From positions 806,001 to 870,000 of the forward strand of contig OZ037844.1 of the NCBI GenBank assembly GCA_964035575.1: a stretch of DNA of 64,000 nucleotides, in the 5' to 3' direction. The translations under genes were made by a program, and so were the position numbers. The notes beneath the pieces are model-generated. The model had not been told where the DNA came from, made no database searches, and saw nothing but the letters and a program-made list of their open reading frames with translations. This document shows positions 53,076 through 62,694 of this stretch, in pieces. Origin of the DNA: Rhynchopus sp. YZ270_cl-10 (lineage: Eukaryota; Euglenozoa; Diplonemea; Diplonemida; Diplonemidae). Position 1 is the first letter of the stretch. Every line of letters starts with the position of its first letter.

Positions 53076-54473
53076 TTAGTTTTTGTTTGCAGGTTTCTTC
53101 CGCTTGCGGACTTCATTGGATGCTTCGTCTCGTCTCCGTTTCGGACGGGCCCCCACAACACTCAGCCCAGCCTTTTTCACAGCTTTCGACACAACAGCGC
53201 TGCACCCAGAGAGCTGGATGCTCTGCAAGCTTGGCAACCGGAAGAAGTCTTTCCCGATGTGCGTAACGCCGCTCAATGCAGAAAGGTCCAGCTCGGTTAA
53301 ACCGCTGCATCCATACAGAAAGTCGTCCCCAATCTGCGTCAGATTGTTGAGCGAAGACAAATCGAGCGACGTTACCCCGGCAGACTCGCAGAGGAAGCAG
53401 TCCCCAACCTGCGTGAGGTTGCTGAGTGGGGACACATCCAGCGCTGGCAAATGGTTTTGATCGAGAAAGTGCGTCCCAACATGGGTAAGGCTGCTGAGCG
53501 GGGACAGGTCCAGAGCGGATAGAGATCTGCAGTAGGAGAGGAAGTAACCTTCGATGTGCGTGACGCTGGTGAGTGAATCCAGGTTGAGGTCTGTTAGACT
53601 TGTGCATCCGGAGAGAAAATGGGTCCCAATGCGCGTCAAACTGTTGAGCGAAGGCAAGGCTAACGCTGTCACAGCGCATTCGTATAGAAAGCAGTCACCA
53701 AGTTGGGTAAGATTGTTGAGCGGAGGCAAGGTGAGCGCCGTTAAATTGCGGGTCCCGTATAGGAAGGAACTCCCTATACTTGTAAGGCTGTTGAGTGAAG
53801 AGAAGTTGACGGTTGCCACGATTGTAGAGGTGAAGAAGAAGTCTCCAATGTGCATCAGGTTGGGTGCCGACAAGTTGAACGTTTTTAGGCTCCGATTTTC
53901 ATACAGAAAATATTCCCCGATGTGCGTAAGACTGTTGAGTGAAGTCATGTCGAGAGTAGTTAACCTCCCGCAGTTGCAGAGAAACCAGTCCCCTATGTGC
54001 GTCAGGTTAGTGAGTGAAGACAGGTTGAGGGCTGACAAGCCTCCGTCCATCAGGAAGCATTCCCCAATCCGCGTGACAGCCGAGACAGCACTGAGATCAA
54101 GTTGCGTCAACGATGCGCCCCCCAAGAAATCATTTGGAATCACAGTCGTCACCTCTGCCTGCAGAAGCAGACACGCGACCTCAGGATCCTTCACAGTGTC
54201 CAACCTCTCTGGCACCAGGTCTGTCTCACCCAACGCACGAAGCGCTTCTCTGGCCTCGAATTTCTTCGCCTTCGATAAGACAATAATATCTCCAGCACTC
54301 AGCTGTGTCATGTCCGCTCCTACACCCATCGCTTCGCCTCCGAAACTCATGCCAAAGCTGTCTTCTGGAAGCCCCACTGCAGACGCCACCTTCCTCCGCA
54401 TGTCCGTAGTTGTGTCAGCCAGAGCCACCTCGATTACATGCGTATCATCGAAGGCCTCTACGATAATATCCAT
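53076..54473 (-). CDS. Ubiquitin-like / leucine-rich-repeat protein with basic tail
   Basis: A 465-residue protein in three parts. Residues 1 to about 75 look like a ubiquitin-like fold (hydrophobic strands, then LSAGDIIVLSK). A helical linker (about 75-120) follows. About 13 leucine-rich repeats of 23-24 residues (about 125-430) have the pattern L..LDLS.L..LTHIG..FL..C..L, the BspA/LRR_5-like type common in protist proteins. The last ~25 residues are strongly basic (PKRRRDEASNEVRKRKK), a likely nuclear-localisation signal. LRRs bind proteins, and a UBL can dock to proteasome or ubiquitin machinery; a role as a nuclear adaptor is inferred. No signal peptide, unlike surface BspA proteins. Confidence 0.8.
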   Translation of the reverse strand: MDIIVEAFDDTHVIEVALADTTTDMRRKVASAVGLPEDSFGMSFGGEAMGVGADMTQLSAGDIIVLSKAKKFEAREALRALGETDLVPERLDTVKDPEVACLLLQAEVTTVIPNDFLGGASLTQLDLSAVSAVTRIGECFLMDGGLSALNLSSLTNLTHIGDWFLCNCGRLTTLDMTSLNSLTHIGEYFLYENRSLKTFNLSAPNLMHIGDFFFTSTIVATVNFSSLNSLTSIGSSFLYGTRNLTALTLPPLNNLTQLGDCFLYECAVTALALPSLNSLTRIGTHFLSGCTSLTDLNLDSLTSVTHIEGYFLSYCRSLSALDLSPLSSLTHVGTHFLDQNHLPALDVSPLSNLTQVGDCFLCESAGVTSLDLSSLNNLTQIGDDFLYGCSGLTELDLSALSGVTHIGKDFFRLPSLQSIQLSGCSAVVSKAVKKAGLSVVGARPKRRRDEASNEVRKRKKPANKN

Positions 54474-55094
54474 ATTTTGTACAGCCTAAGTCCTGATGTA
54501 TAGTTTGATGGTTTGATGGTTGCCGCATCGGGGGGAGGCTTATAGTTTGAAAATAGAAACTAACTTCCGGTTCTGAATAAAAAGAAAACAATGAAAAACA
54601 ACTTTTTCGTTTATCGCTCCGCAAGCTTGTTGTGTTTTTTCGCTGAAGTGTGTGTTGTATGATAGAGAAAAAATAATGAGGGAGAAAACACAAGCTGGCG
54701 GGCACGCACCTTCCGTCGTTTCTATTTCCTATTGTCAAGTACCTTGATTTACAAAAAAAAACACATTTGTTTTGTTCTTCCGTTTTTTGCTTCCAAGATT
54801 TTCATTCATTTGCTTTTTAGTTGTTTGGCTCTGTAGAAAAACACGGAACCACCTGTGTGCTGCCCCTTGCCATATCTATCCATGGAAACTATCACTATAC
54901 GATACTGGCTTCATTCCAGAGGACCAAAGAGAACCAAGATAAACACCTCAACAACGTGCATTATAAAAATGGAACATAACAAAAAAACACACGTGAACAA
55001 CCAACAACCTTTTTCCCCCTTCCCCAGCAGTTTTACTTTTGAGAAATATTTCTGAGGCTAACTGACACAACTCCCCTCCCTCTAACCCTCTTTT
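54474..55094. other. Intergenic upstream of the UBL-LRR gene
   Basis: Contains the CACGGAACCACCTGTGTGCT module at about 54,765-54,890, also found at 44,920-45,040. No gene. Confidence 0.45.
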
Positions 55095-55670
55095 TTATTC
55101 CCGTTTTTTGTGACGCCCTTGGGATTTATGCGCGGTGCCGTTTTGTACAGGGACAAAGTCGTTGGTTTCTAATACTTCAAGCGTGACGGGCCAGTTGTTG
55201 CAGTACGCGAGGTCTTGGGTGTGGATGCGTCCAACCTGGACGCTACCGTGGGCAATCTTTTCTCCTGCGTCGTTTACAATGTGGTACACCACTTCGGCAC
55301 CACCTGGAAGGGGGCCGTGCAGGGTGAACTGCACCTGGTGTTGGTTCGCATTCGCGACCCCCGCCGCAGTGTCGAAATGCCACTCAACCCTCCACCGTTC
55401 GCTGCTCAGACGTTTCGCCGCCTTCGCCACACCACACCCCACTGCCACAGCCCCCACCCCCACCCCCACCGCCGCGACCCCTGCCTTCCAGTAGTCCCAC
55501 GTCCCCCATCCCTCCATCTTCTTCTTCGGTTCCTCGGGCCTCTCCTCGAGTATCCCTTCTTTGGCAGGGGAGGGCTCTTCCTCAGGTGCTTCTGAAGGGG
55601 TGTTTGTCGAGAGTGTGTCTTCCTCTTTTTGCTCCACAAATTTCTCAAACGATTCTTCCTTATTTTCCAT
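55095..55670 (-). CDS. Unrecognised single-pass membrane protein
   Basis: A 191-residue protein starting at the ATG at 55670 (MENKEESF); the frame above it is leader. The N-terminal ~60 residues are Glu/Pro-rich and disordered. A Gly/Val/Ala transmembrane-like helix (VAAVGVGVGAVAVGCGVA) follows, then a compact segment of ~95 residues with beta-type alternation (WRVEWHFDTAAG ... QVQFTLHGPLPGG ... VVYHIVNDAGE), ending in a basic tail. I do not recognise a family. The topology suggests a tail facing one compartment and a small beta domain the other. Confidence 0.6.
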   Translation of the reverse strand: MENKEESFEKFVEQKEEDTLSTNTPSEAPEEEPSPAKEGILEERPEEPKKKMEGWGTWDYWKAGVAAVGVGVGAVAVGCGVAKAAKRLSSERWRVEWHFDTAAGVANANQHQVQFTLHGPLPGGAEVVYHIVNDAGEKIAHGSVQVGRIHTQDLAYCNNWPVTLEVLETNDFVPVQNGTAHKSQGRHKKRE

Positions 55671-56917
55671 TCCTGGGGGATAGTGTTGTGCGGGGAGGGG
55701 GAGGGAGGATGGGGAAGGAATGAGGTCAGGACAGTGAAGTAAGTTGGACGATGTGAAAAGAGTGAGCTTGGCGTTTTCCAGTAGAGGTAGAGTGGGGCAA
55801 ATATAGGCGGTACACTTGTACAAATACCCACGATGTGACCCACTGTGTCACACTATGTAAATTAAAGTCCTAGGTGGCCATAAGGCTCAAACCCTCGGAA
55901 CAACAAGGCTCCTCGAAGTGTTACGCCCGCCAGTCCATTCGGACTCGTATAGACCCGGTTGGAGGTAAAAAGATTAAAAAAATATGTCACTTGAGGGGGG
56001 GTTTTCCAGATTTACAAAAAAAGCTACGCTGGGTAGAGAGAGAGAGGGGTAACAGTACAAATAAAAAGAGAAAATTTTGGTAAAGATGATTCTAAGTATC
56101 ACGTACTTAGGTCACACCTACAATAAAAAGTGGAGATTTGCACAAAACTGCGGCAACACAACCGAGGCAACTACACTCCAACAATTTATCAAAAAAAAAA
56201 AAGAAAAAAAAGGTGGGTAAGATGAATCTAAGCATCTGTTCAATCACCTTTGAAGTGGGGAAAAGTCTGTCGTGATGTTTTGTTTGAGACAAAAAAAATT
56301 GAAGCGGGGCCGGAAAGTGAATCCGGAAGACCCGTTGATGCTTCGTGGGGGATGGGAATATGGGCTCTAAATACACACAAAACACATAGCATGCGACATG
56401 GGTGGTGGGGGGTGGGGAAGAGGGGGGGGTGACAGCTGTCCTAGCTGCTGAGGCGGCGTACGGGGTGGGTGGTGTCCTCCAGAGCTGGGTGGCTGGGCTG
56501 TTTAGGAACCTTGCTCGCAGGTGTCTTTGAGGGGCAGGGTTGGATACGTTCAGTTCGTGGAGACAAAACGCAGGGCAGAAAGCACAAAGCACAATGCCCG
56601 CAGCTATCGCGCAATTCCCTTTCCACTACGCTCAGAGAAGAGGAGTGTTCATGCGAGCCTGTTAAGGGGTGGGTATTGCTTTATGGTACACGCTATTACA
56701 GACTGAACAGAAATCCTGTTTGCAGGCGCGCAATTTTAAATACACAATGGAACGGTGCATAAAAGTATGGCAGATATGCAATTACATTTTCTGAAGAAGG
56801 CGCTAAATTATAAAACCACATCTGGGGATATTCCACACCTTGCCCCAAAAACTGTTGCAACATCAGCACCAACCCATAACAAAAAAAAAAAAAATGATTT
56901 ATTATTTTGACCACTCT
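55671..56917. other. Intergenic, possible hidden exon
   Basis: About 1.2 kb without a firm gene. The next gene appears to end at a splice donor, so its last exon should lie here. One candidate begins after CTAAACAG near 56,505 on the minus strand and reads PSHPALEDTTHPVRRLSS, then stop. The module TTGTGC/GCGGCAACACAACCGAGGC at about 56,150-56,180 is shared with 29,815-29,845. Confidence 0.4.
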
Positions 56918-57598
56918 TCATACCTGCGCTACTGCCAGCTTTTCTGTCCACTGAAGGGTGCTCCACTCTTGCCCCCAGAGGCCTTCTAGCTGCTCGAGAA
57001 TTGCACGAGGGAAGCCGAGCACTTGCGTTTTTGCGAGCTGCTGGATGGCACCTCGCGTTGCGCTGCCCGCCTCTGCCACGGGCGACGGGAGTAGGTCAGC
57101 GTCCATCTCACGCTCACCACCACCACCACTTGGCAGCACATCATCAAACTCATAGTACTCGCTGGCGTCGCCCACCAGGGGGTACTGGCGCTCGGGCGAG
57201 CGGCTCGCGTTGTGCGCAAGCTCTGTGCTCTGACGGAAGGAGCTGCGCTGTGCTGGGGACGCTGATACCGACGCAACTGAAGCTGACGCTGGGGCTGGGG
57301 GTGCAGCCGCCACCCCTCTGCCGTCAGGCGCACCCTGTGGTGCGACCCTGCCCTGTGCACCTGCACCTTCCTCTGTCCTTCCCCTCTGGACAGACTCGCT
57401 CCAGTCCAGGAGCGGACATCCACCGTTGCTGTCGAGCGCTGGAACTTCATAGCGGCGCGACAGTGATGCGGGCACCGAACCTACAGTTGCCGCAGCAGCA
57501 GCACCACATGGCGCACGCACGGTGCGCAGTGGTGAGCTGTACCTGCTCTGCGTAGAAGACATGTGGTACTGCAGGTACGACGCGCTTGTTGGAAGCAT
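56918..57598 (-). CDS. Unrecognised low-complexity protein, 3' end probably spliced
   Basis: Starting at the ATG at 57598 (MLPTSAS), 226 residues are readable. It is rich in Ala, Ser, Pro and Gly, with an Arg-bearing N-terminal half and a more ordered C-terminal helix pair (ATRGAIQQLAKTQVLGFPRA ... GQEWSTLQWTEKLAVAQ). The frame ends at CAG|GTATGA, the very same donor word as in the receptor gene, so I think the stop is intronic and a further exon follows. No family is recognised. Confidence 0.5.
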   Translation of the reverse strand: MLPTSASYLQYHMSSTQSRYSSPLRTVRAPCGAAAAATVGSVPASLSRRYEVPALDSNGGCPLLDWSESVQRGRTEEGAGAQGRVAPQGAPDGRGVAAAPPAPASASVASVSASPAQRSSFRQSTELAHNASRSPERQYPLVGDASEYYEFDDVLPSGGGGEREMDADLLPSPVAEAGSATRGAIQQLAKTQVLGFPRAILEQLEGLWGQEWSTLQWTEKLAVAQV

Positions 57599-57789
57599 TG
57601 GAAAAAATAATGTGTGTCTTTTTTTTTTTTTGCTCCCCTGAGTGTTGAATGAGGAGGGAAGGAGAGGGTGGGGGAGTGATGCATATGCAGATGGGAGCGT
57701 GAGTCTCGGTGTTTGCACCGCCGTAACGACGGTTGGGTTAGCGCGCCACTGAGCTGAGTCTCAAGGCGGGGGTTAAGGAGCTGCGCCAG

Positions 57790-58068
57790 AACCTGTACCG
57801 GCACGTAGACGGCAGCACAGCCTAAATCGAAATTCTCATGAGAAAATATTGGCCTGCGGTGGGTTCGTTGTGGGTGTTGGAGCAAGAAAGATTGCACTCG
57901 TGATGGGGCGATGGTGAAGCAGCTGAGGCCAGACGACCGCCACAGTGGGATGAGCAACACCATCCGCAAATACGATGCCTTCAGTGGTAGCCTCTCTCGT
58001 GGTCGTGCGCTGTGGGAAGCAAAGATTCTCTCTCGAACACAGCGGTGTGCAGTGGAGTCCAGGCGTCG
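57790..58068. repeat. 3' flank module of the short ankyrin genes, copy 1
   Basis: Shared with 59520-59815: GAACCTGTACCGGCACGTAG, then the TGAAGCAGCTGAGGCCAGAC block, then CTCGTGGTCGTGCGCTGTGG. A plus-strand frame here (MVKQLRPDDRHSGMSNTI...) is open in both copies for about 50 codons but has no upstream extension in common. At 58029-58068 the minus strand continues as an out-of-frame ankyrin relic (SDAWTPLHTAVFE). Confidence 0.75.
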
Positions 58069-59163
58069 CTAACTGGCATCGGTGTCAGTATCAGTGTCAT
58101 CACATTCAGCACCAACGTCTGCCCCTGCATCAATGAGCAACTTCGACACATCTGAGTGCTTCATTGACACTGCGTAGTGCAGTGGAGTTAAGCCGCTGTT
58201 ATTTGACTGATTCATATCCACCTCAGGCATGCACAGAAGAGTGCGCACAGTCTCGGTGTGTCCACAGTACGCTGCGTACACAAGACATGTGTCTCCTATG
58301 TTGTCTGTGACGCACACTTCCGCACCTGCTTTGACCAACAACTTCACAGCATCGAGTGACCCTTCCCTACAAGCACGGTGCAAAGGTGAAGATCCATCCT
58401 CGTCCTTTGCCTCGATGTCTGCACCTGCATCAATGAGCACCTCCACCGCTTCAGTATAGTTTTCTTGAGCTGCAAAGTGCAACGCAGTGAAGTTCTCATC
58501 TTCTGAGTGATGCACATCCACCTCAGGCACGGTCACAAGATAGCGCACAGTCTCGGTGCGTCCGAAACATGCCGCAAGCGTAAGACATGTGCCTCCTTCG
58601 TTGTCTGTGACACACACTCCCGCACCTGCTTTGACCAACATCTTCACAACTGTGATCGTGCCTGAAATGCTCGCCCTAAGCATAGGTGAACGTCCATCCT
58701 CATCCTTTGTCTCGATGTCTGCCCCTGCATCAATGAGCACCTGAAACACTGCAGGGTCCTCCCACATGGCTGGACAGGGACGAGGTGCATTACCTTGGAC
58801 CTGCCCGTGTGGAACAAACGCAACGTTGCTGCAGACTGACTTCCAATGCTGCAAGAGGACCTCCGTGCACGCAGTGTGGTCTGCGTGGACGCACTCACTC
58901 AGCAGCATCCCGAAGCCCATCTGCGTTGTCTCAACATACGGAAGAAGCAGTGCGAGGCATTCATCGTGGTTCCCTCTGCATGCCTCGTGCACAGCATCGA
59001 AGGAAACCGTTTTGCTGTCTGTGTCTGGGCTGAGCTTCTCAAGTCCCGCCCGCACAGCAGTCGTGTCGCCGTTCCTGGCAGCCTCCACCAAGACCTCGTC
59101 TGCAGAAAGCTTTCTTCCCTTTGGTGCCTTCTCTGCAGTGCTGTCTGCGTGTCGCTTCGACAT
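58069..59163 (-). CDS. Ankyrin-repeat protein A7 (2 super-repeats)
   Basis: A 364-residue protein with the shared N-terminal domain (STAEKAPKGRK, one Arg changed), insert QVQGNAPR, two ankyrin trimers and a final partial unit (LHYAVSMKHSDVSKLLIDAG). It ends in a short Asp/Thr run (DDTDTDTDAS) made by a trinucleotide-like expansion. Further ankyrin sequence lies just beyond the stop in another frame, so the gene looks shortened by a frame change. The leader is type II with changes (CACACACAAACC before the ATG). Confidence 0.82.
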   Translation of the reverse strand: MSKRHADSTAEKAPKGRKLSADEVLVEAARNGDTTAVRAGLEKLSPDTDSKTVSFDAVHEACRGNHDECLALLLPYVETTQMGFGMLLSECVHADHTACTEVLLQHWKSVCSNVAFVPHGQVQGNAPRPCPAMWEDPAVFQVLIDAGADIETKDEDGRSPMLRASISGTITVVKMLVKAGAGVCVTDNEGGTCLTLAACFGRTETVRYLVTVPEVDVHHSEDENFTALHFAAQENYTEAVEVLIDAGADIEAKDEDGSSPLHRACREGSLDAVKLLVKAGAEVCVTDNIGDTCLVYAAYCGHTETVRTLLCMPEVDMNQSNNSGLTPLHYAVSMKHSDVSKLLIDAGADVGAECDDTDTDTDAS

Positions 59164-59519
59164 GGTTTGTGTGTGGTCTCTGTATCTTGCGTGGTGTGGC
59201 CTTTTTGAGGTGGGTGATGCACACCCTATTCGATTCTACGGCAGGGCAATGCATTGTGGGGGTTGAATAAACACAGTTTTTTTCTCTATTCTTTTTCAAA
59301 TCTCATTCTATTCATACAAAAGGCTAGATATTCGCATTGCTGAACGTACATTTCTCTCCTATTTTTCTCCCCATCTGAACCCCACCCCCATCCCCTCCCT
59401 CCTCCTTTCCCCTTCACCCATCCACACAGATGAAGTGCATGCCGTTTACCTTCATGAACCCAGACAGAACGGAGGTGCCCACAACTGCGCCAGATATTGA
59501 AGTTGCAGTACTACAAGCT
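59164..59519. other. Leader of A7
   Basis: The first ~100 bp (GGCCTTTTTGAGGTGGGTGA and GCACACCCTATTCGATTCTA) match the leader of A8. The rest is pyrimidine-rich. No gene. Confidence 0.45.
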
Positions 59520-59852
59520 CCGCCAGAACCTGTACCGGCACGTAGACGGAAGCACGGCCCAATGCGAAATACTCTCATGAGAAAATCGGGGCCTGCGGTG
59601 GGTTCGTAGTGGTGTTGGCGCAAGAAAGATTGCACTCGTGATGGGGCGATGGTGAAGCAGCTGAGGCCAGACGACCGCCACAGTGGGATGAGCAACACCA
59701 TCCACAAATACGATGCCTTCAGTGGTAGCCTCTCTCGTGGTCGTGCGCTGTGGGAAGCAAAGACTCTCTCTCGAACACAGCGGTGTGAAGTGGAGTCCAG
59801 GCGTCGCTAACTGGCATCGGTGTCAGTATCAGTGTCATCATCAGTGCCATCA
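59520..59852. repeat. 3' flank module of the short ankyrin genes, copy 2
   Basis: Second copy of the module at 57790-58068, again followed by an out-of-frame ankyrin relic (59768-59818) and a GTCATCATCAGTG tract that corresponds to the Asp/Thr tail of A7. Confidence 0.75.
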
Positions 59853-60911
59853 TCAATCAACCTCTGCCCCTGCATCAATGAGCAACTTCGACACATCTGA
59901 GTGCTTCCTTGACACTGCACGGCGCAGTGGAGTGAGGCCACTGTTATTTGACTGATTCACATCCACCTCAGGCATGCACAGAAGAGCACGCACAGTCTCG
60001 GTGTGCCCCCAGTACACTGCGTACATAAGACATGTGTCTCCTATGTTTTCTGTGACACACACTCTCGCACCTGCTTTGACCAACAACTTCACAGCATCGA
60101 GTGCCCCTTCCCTGCAGGCACGGTGCAGAGGTGAAGATCCTTCCTCGTCCTTTGCCTCGATGTCTGCACCTGCATCAATGAGCACCTCCGCCACTTGAGG
60201 ATGGTTTTCTTGAGCTGCAAAGTGCAACGCAGTGAGGTTGTCCTCTTCTGAGTGATTCACATCCACCTCAGGCAAACTCACAAGATAACGCACAGTCTCG
60301 GTGTGTCCGAAATATGCCGCAAGCGTAAGACACGTGTCTCCTTCGTTGTCTGTAGTACGCACTCTTGCACCTGCTTCAACCAACATCTTCACAACTGCGA
60401 ACTTTCCTGAAGGACTCGCCCTAAGCAGAGGTGAACGTCCCCTCTCGTCCTTTGTCTCGATGTCTGCCCCTGCATCAATGAGCACCTGACACACTGCAGG
60501 GTCCGCCCACATGGCTGGACACGGTCTATTACCTTTGCTATCTTCCGCTAACCCATGTGGGACAAACGCAACGTTGCTGCAGACTGACTTCCAATGTTGC
60601 AAGAGGACCTCCGTGCACGCAGTGTGGTCTGCGTGGACGCACTCACTCAGCAGCATCCCGAAGCCCATCTGCGTTGTCTCAACATACGGAAGAAGCAGTG
60701 CGAAGCATTCATCGTGGTTCCCTCTGCATGCCTCGTGCACAGCATCGAAGGAAACCGTTTTGCTGTCTGTGTGTGAGCTGAGCATCTCAAGTCCCGCCCG
60801 CACGGCAGTCGTGTCGCCGTTCCTGGCAGCCTCCACCAAGACCTCGTCTGCAGAAATCTTTCTTCTCTTTGGTGCCTTCTCTGCAGTGCTGTCTGTGTGT
60901 CGCTTCCCCAT
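59853..60911 (-). CDS. Ankyrin-repeat protein A8 (2 super-repeats)
   Basis: A 352-residue paralog of A7 starting MGKRHTDSTAEKAPKRRK. The insert is LAEDSKGNR, similar to that of A1 (LELRSKGNR). Two ankyrin trimers and a final partial unit end in IDAGAEVD. The stop falls about 50 nt before the position used by A7 because the frames differ in the GAT/GAC tract. One conserved residue of the family motif is changed (CPAMWADPAV). The leader is type II. Confidence 0.82.
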   Translation of the reverse strand: MGKRHTDSTAEKAPKRRKISADEVLVEAARNGDTTAVRAGLEMLSSHTDSKTVSFDAVHEACRGNHDECFALLLPYVETTQMGFGMLLSECVHADHTACTEVLLQHWKSVCSNVAFVPHGLAEDSKGNRPCPAMWADPAVCQVLIDAGADIETKDERGRSPLLRASPSGKFAVVKMLVEAGARVRTTDNEGDTCLTLAAYFGHTETVRYLVSLPEVDVNHSEEDNLTALHFAAQENHPQVAEVLIDAGADIEAKDEEGSSPLHRACREGALDAVKLLVKAGARVCVTENIGDTCLMYAVYWGHTETVRALLCMPEVDVNQSNNSGLTPLRRAVSRKHSDVSKLLIDAGAEVD

Positions 60912-62187
60912 GGTTTGTGTGTGGTCTCTGTGTCTTTCTTGGTATGGTCTTTTTGAGGTGGGTGATGCACACCCTATTCGATTCTACAGCAGGGCAATGC
61001 AATGTGGGATTCAATAAACACAGTTTTTTATTCTCTGTTATTTTTTTAGTAGTTTCGACAATCACGTGCCCGAGGACGGGTTCTGTACACAAATCCGCCC
61101 GAAGGCTAATGAATATCAAAGGTATTGATGCAGATCATCCTCAACCCAAAGAAATCTCTTTTAAATTTTTCTTTTAAATGAAACAACACATGGTTGCTGT
61201 TTACTCCGCACTGAAACAATGAAACACGGGAGGGCGCACACACTCTGATGAGGAAGAAAGACAGCCAGTGGGTCCATCATAAGGGATGTCTTGAAGTGGG
61301 AAAGGGTTTACGACACGGTTGTCGTAGGGGGCTATTTTATTTTTTTGATCAAATAGAAGTGAAATTCTATTATTTCAGGCACGATGCTGTAGGCTGTAGA
61401 AGGGGGGGGGGGGGGGTCTCAACTGAAGGCAACGGGGGGGTTTTTATTTTTCCTTCCTTCAAAACTCACAACGCTTTTTGGTTTTTGGGAGACACAACAA
61501 GGTGCCAGGTTCTATGATATGCACGGAACCACCCTACACCTGTTTGTCATGTTGTTTCCCGTGCAATACATGGAGAAACGTTTCGCGCTCGAAACTAGGG
61601 AAACAATGACAAACAGGTGCAGGGTTTTTTTTTTTGAATTTGCTGCATTTGCATATTTTTCTGATTTATGACAAAGAACAAGAGATACGTATGAAAAATT
61701 CACTAAAATGGGCGTGCCTGGCCGCAAATCGCCCTGGGGATCACTCATATATTTCAATAAACCACCTGACGACCTTGACAGAGCATTTTTTGTCCCAAAA
61801 GAAAATACATGTTTTGTGAAAAAAAGCCCAAGAACTGCGTCACGTTTGCGTCACGCTTTGGTGCCAAAATTGAACACTTGCCAAGAAATTCCTCCAATCA
61901 GACAAAACTCCTTCTAAACACCTGAAAACCACTTCAGTCGACACCCGCTGGGGGTCCCGGGGTGGAAATGTATGGAGGGAAACATGGGAAACATTTCGCA
62001 CTTGAAACTAGGGAAATAATGACAACACAGGTGCAGGGGTTTTTGAATTTGATGCGTTTTGCAGTATTTTTTTTATGACAAAGAACAAGAGATAAGCAAG
62101 AAGGGCAACGATTGGCTATGTGCCGACAGAGCTAAAAGAAGCATGTATCCAGCTGCTCCAGAGGGAGGTATCAGAGAAACGTCATTA
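60912..62187. other. Intergenic, right end
   Basis: The leader of A8 is followed by the TTTCGACAATCACGTGCCCG module holding the hAT-3 empty site (CGCCCGAA at 61096-61103). A short foldback lies at about 61,532-61,626 (CCTGTTTGTCAT / ATGACAAACAGG). Its right half plus flank (CGAAACTAGGGAAACAATGA) recurs at about 62,000-62,100. G run near 61,400. No gene. Confidence 0.5.
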
Positions 62188-62428
62188 CCGACCCTCCCCC
62201 GTGAAATTGTCCCCCCTGGGAGAAAAAGTGAGGGGGGGACAATATCACGTACGGCAAAAAGGGGGGACAATTTCTCGTACTGTAGGGGGATGGCCGTTTT
62301 GGTGTGAAGAAGGGGGAGCAAAGGTTGTCCCTGCGACTCCCTTGAAATTGCCCCCCCCTGCCTTGAAATTGTCCGTCGGGGCAAAATACCGGTTTTTTGG
62401 GGGGGACAATTTCACGGGGGAGGGTCGG
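62188..62428. repeat. Foldback/MITE-like element, 241 bp
   Basis: Inverted ends CCGACCCTCCCCCGTGAAAT with continuation TTGTCCCCC, perfect over about 28 bp. Inside, the word AATTGTCCCC or its complement recurs several more times. No gene and no clear target-site duplication. A poly-A tract follows the right end. Confidence 0.7.
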
Positions 62429-62694
62429 CAAAAAAAAAAAAAAAAAAAACGCCACGTCGAGCGCAGGGCTCGCGCTAAAGTCCATCCCTCATCCCGGGAT
62501 TTTTGGGGGTTTTGGTAGGAACGTTTTTTTTTTGCAGTACGGGGATTTCATTAAGAAACCAGAAGTTCTAATATTGTTGAGTAAGACCACCACATAGTGG
62601 ACTTGCATATACATGTGACCCCGCCGTGGAACGCAATTGGCTCGGAAAGTCAAAAGAAAGAGGAGAAAAAAGAAAAGGAAAAAAAAAAAAAAAA

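Noticed and set aside
57890-58075. Plus-strand peptide MVKQLRPDDRHSGMSNTI in two copies
   Set aside because: Open in both duplicates but short, with stops upstream and overlap of an ankyrin relic; conservation is explained by the duplication.
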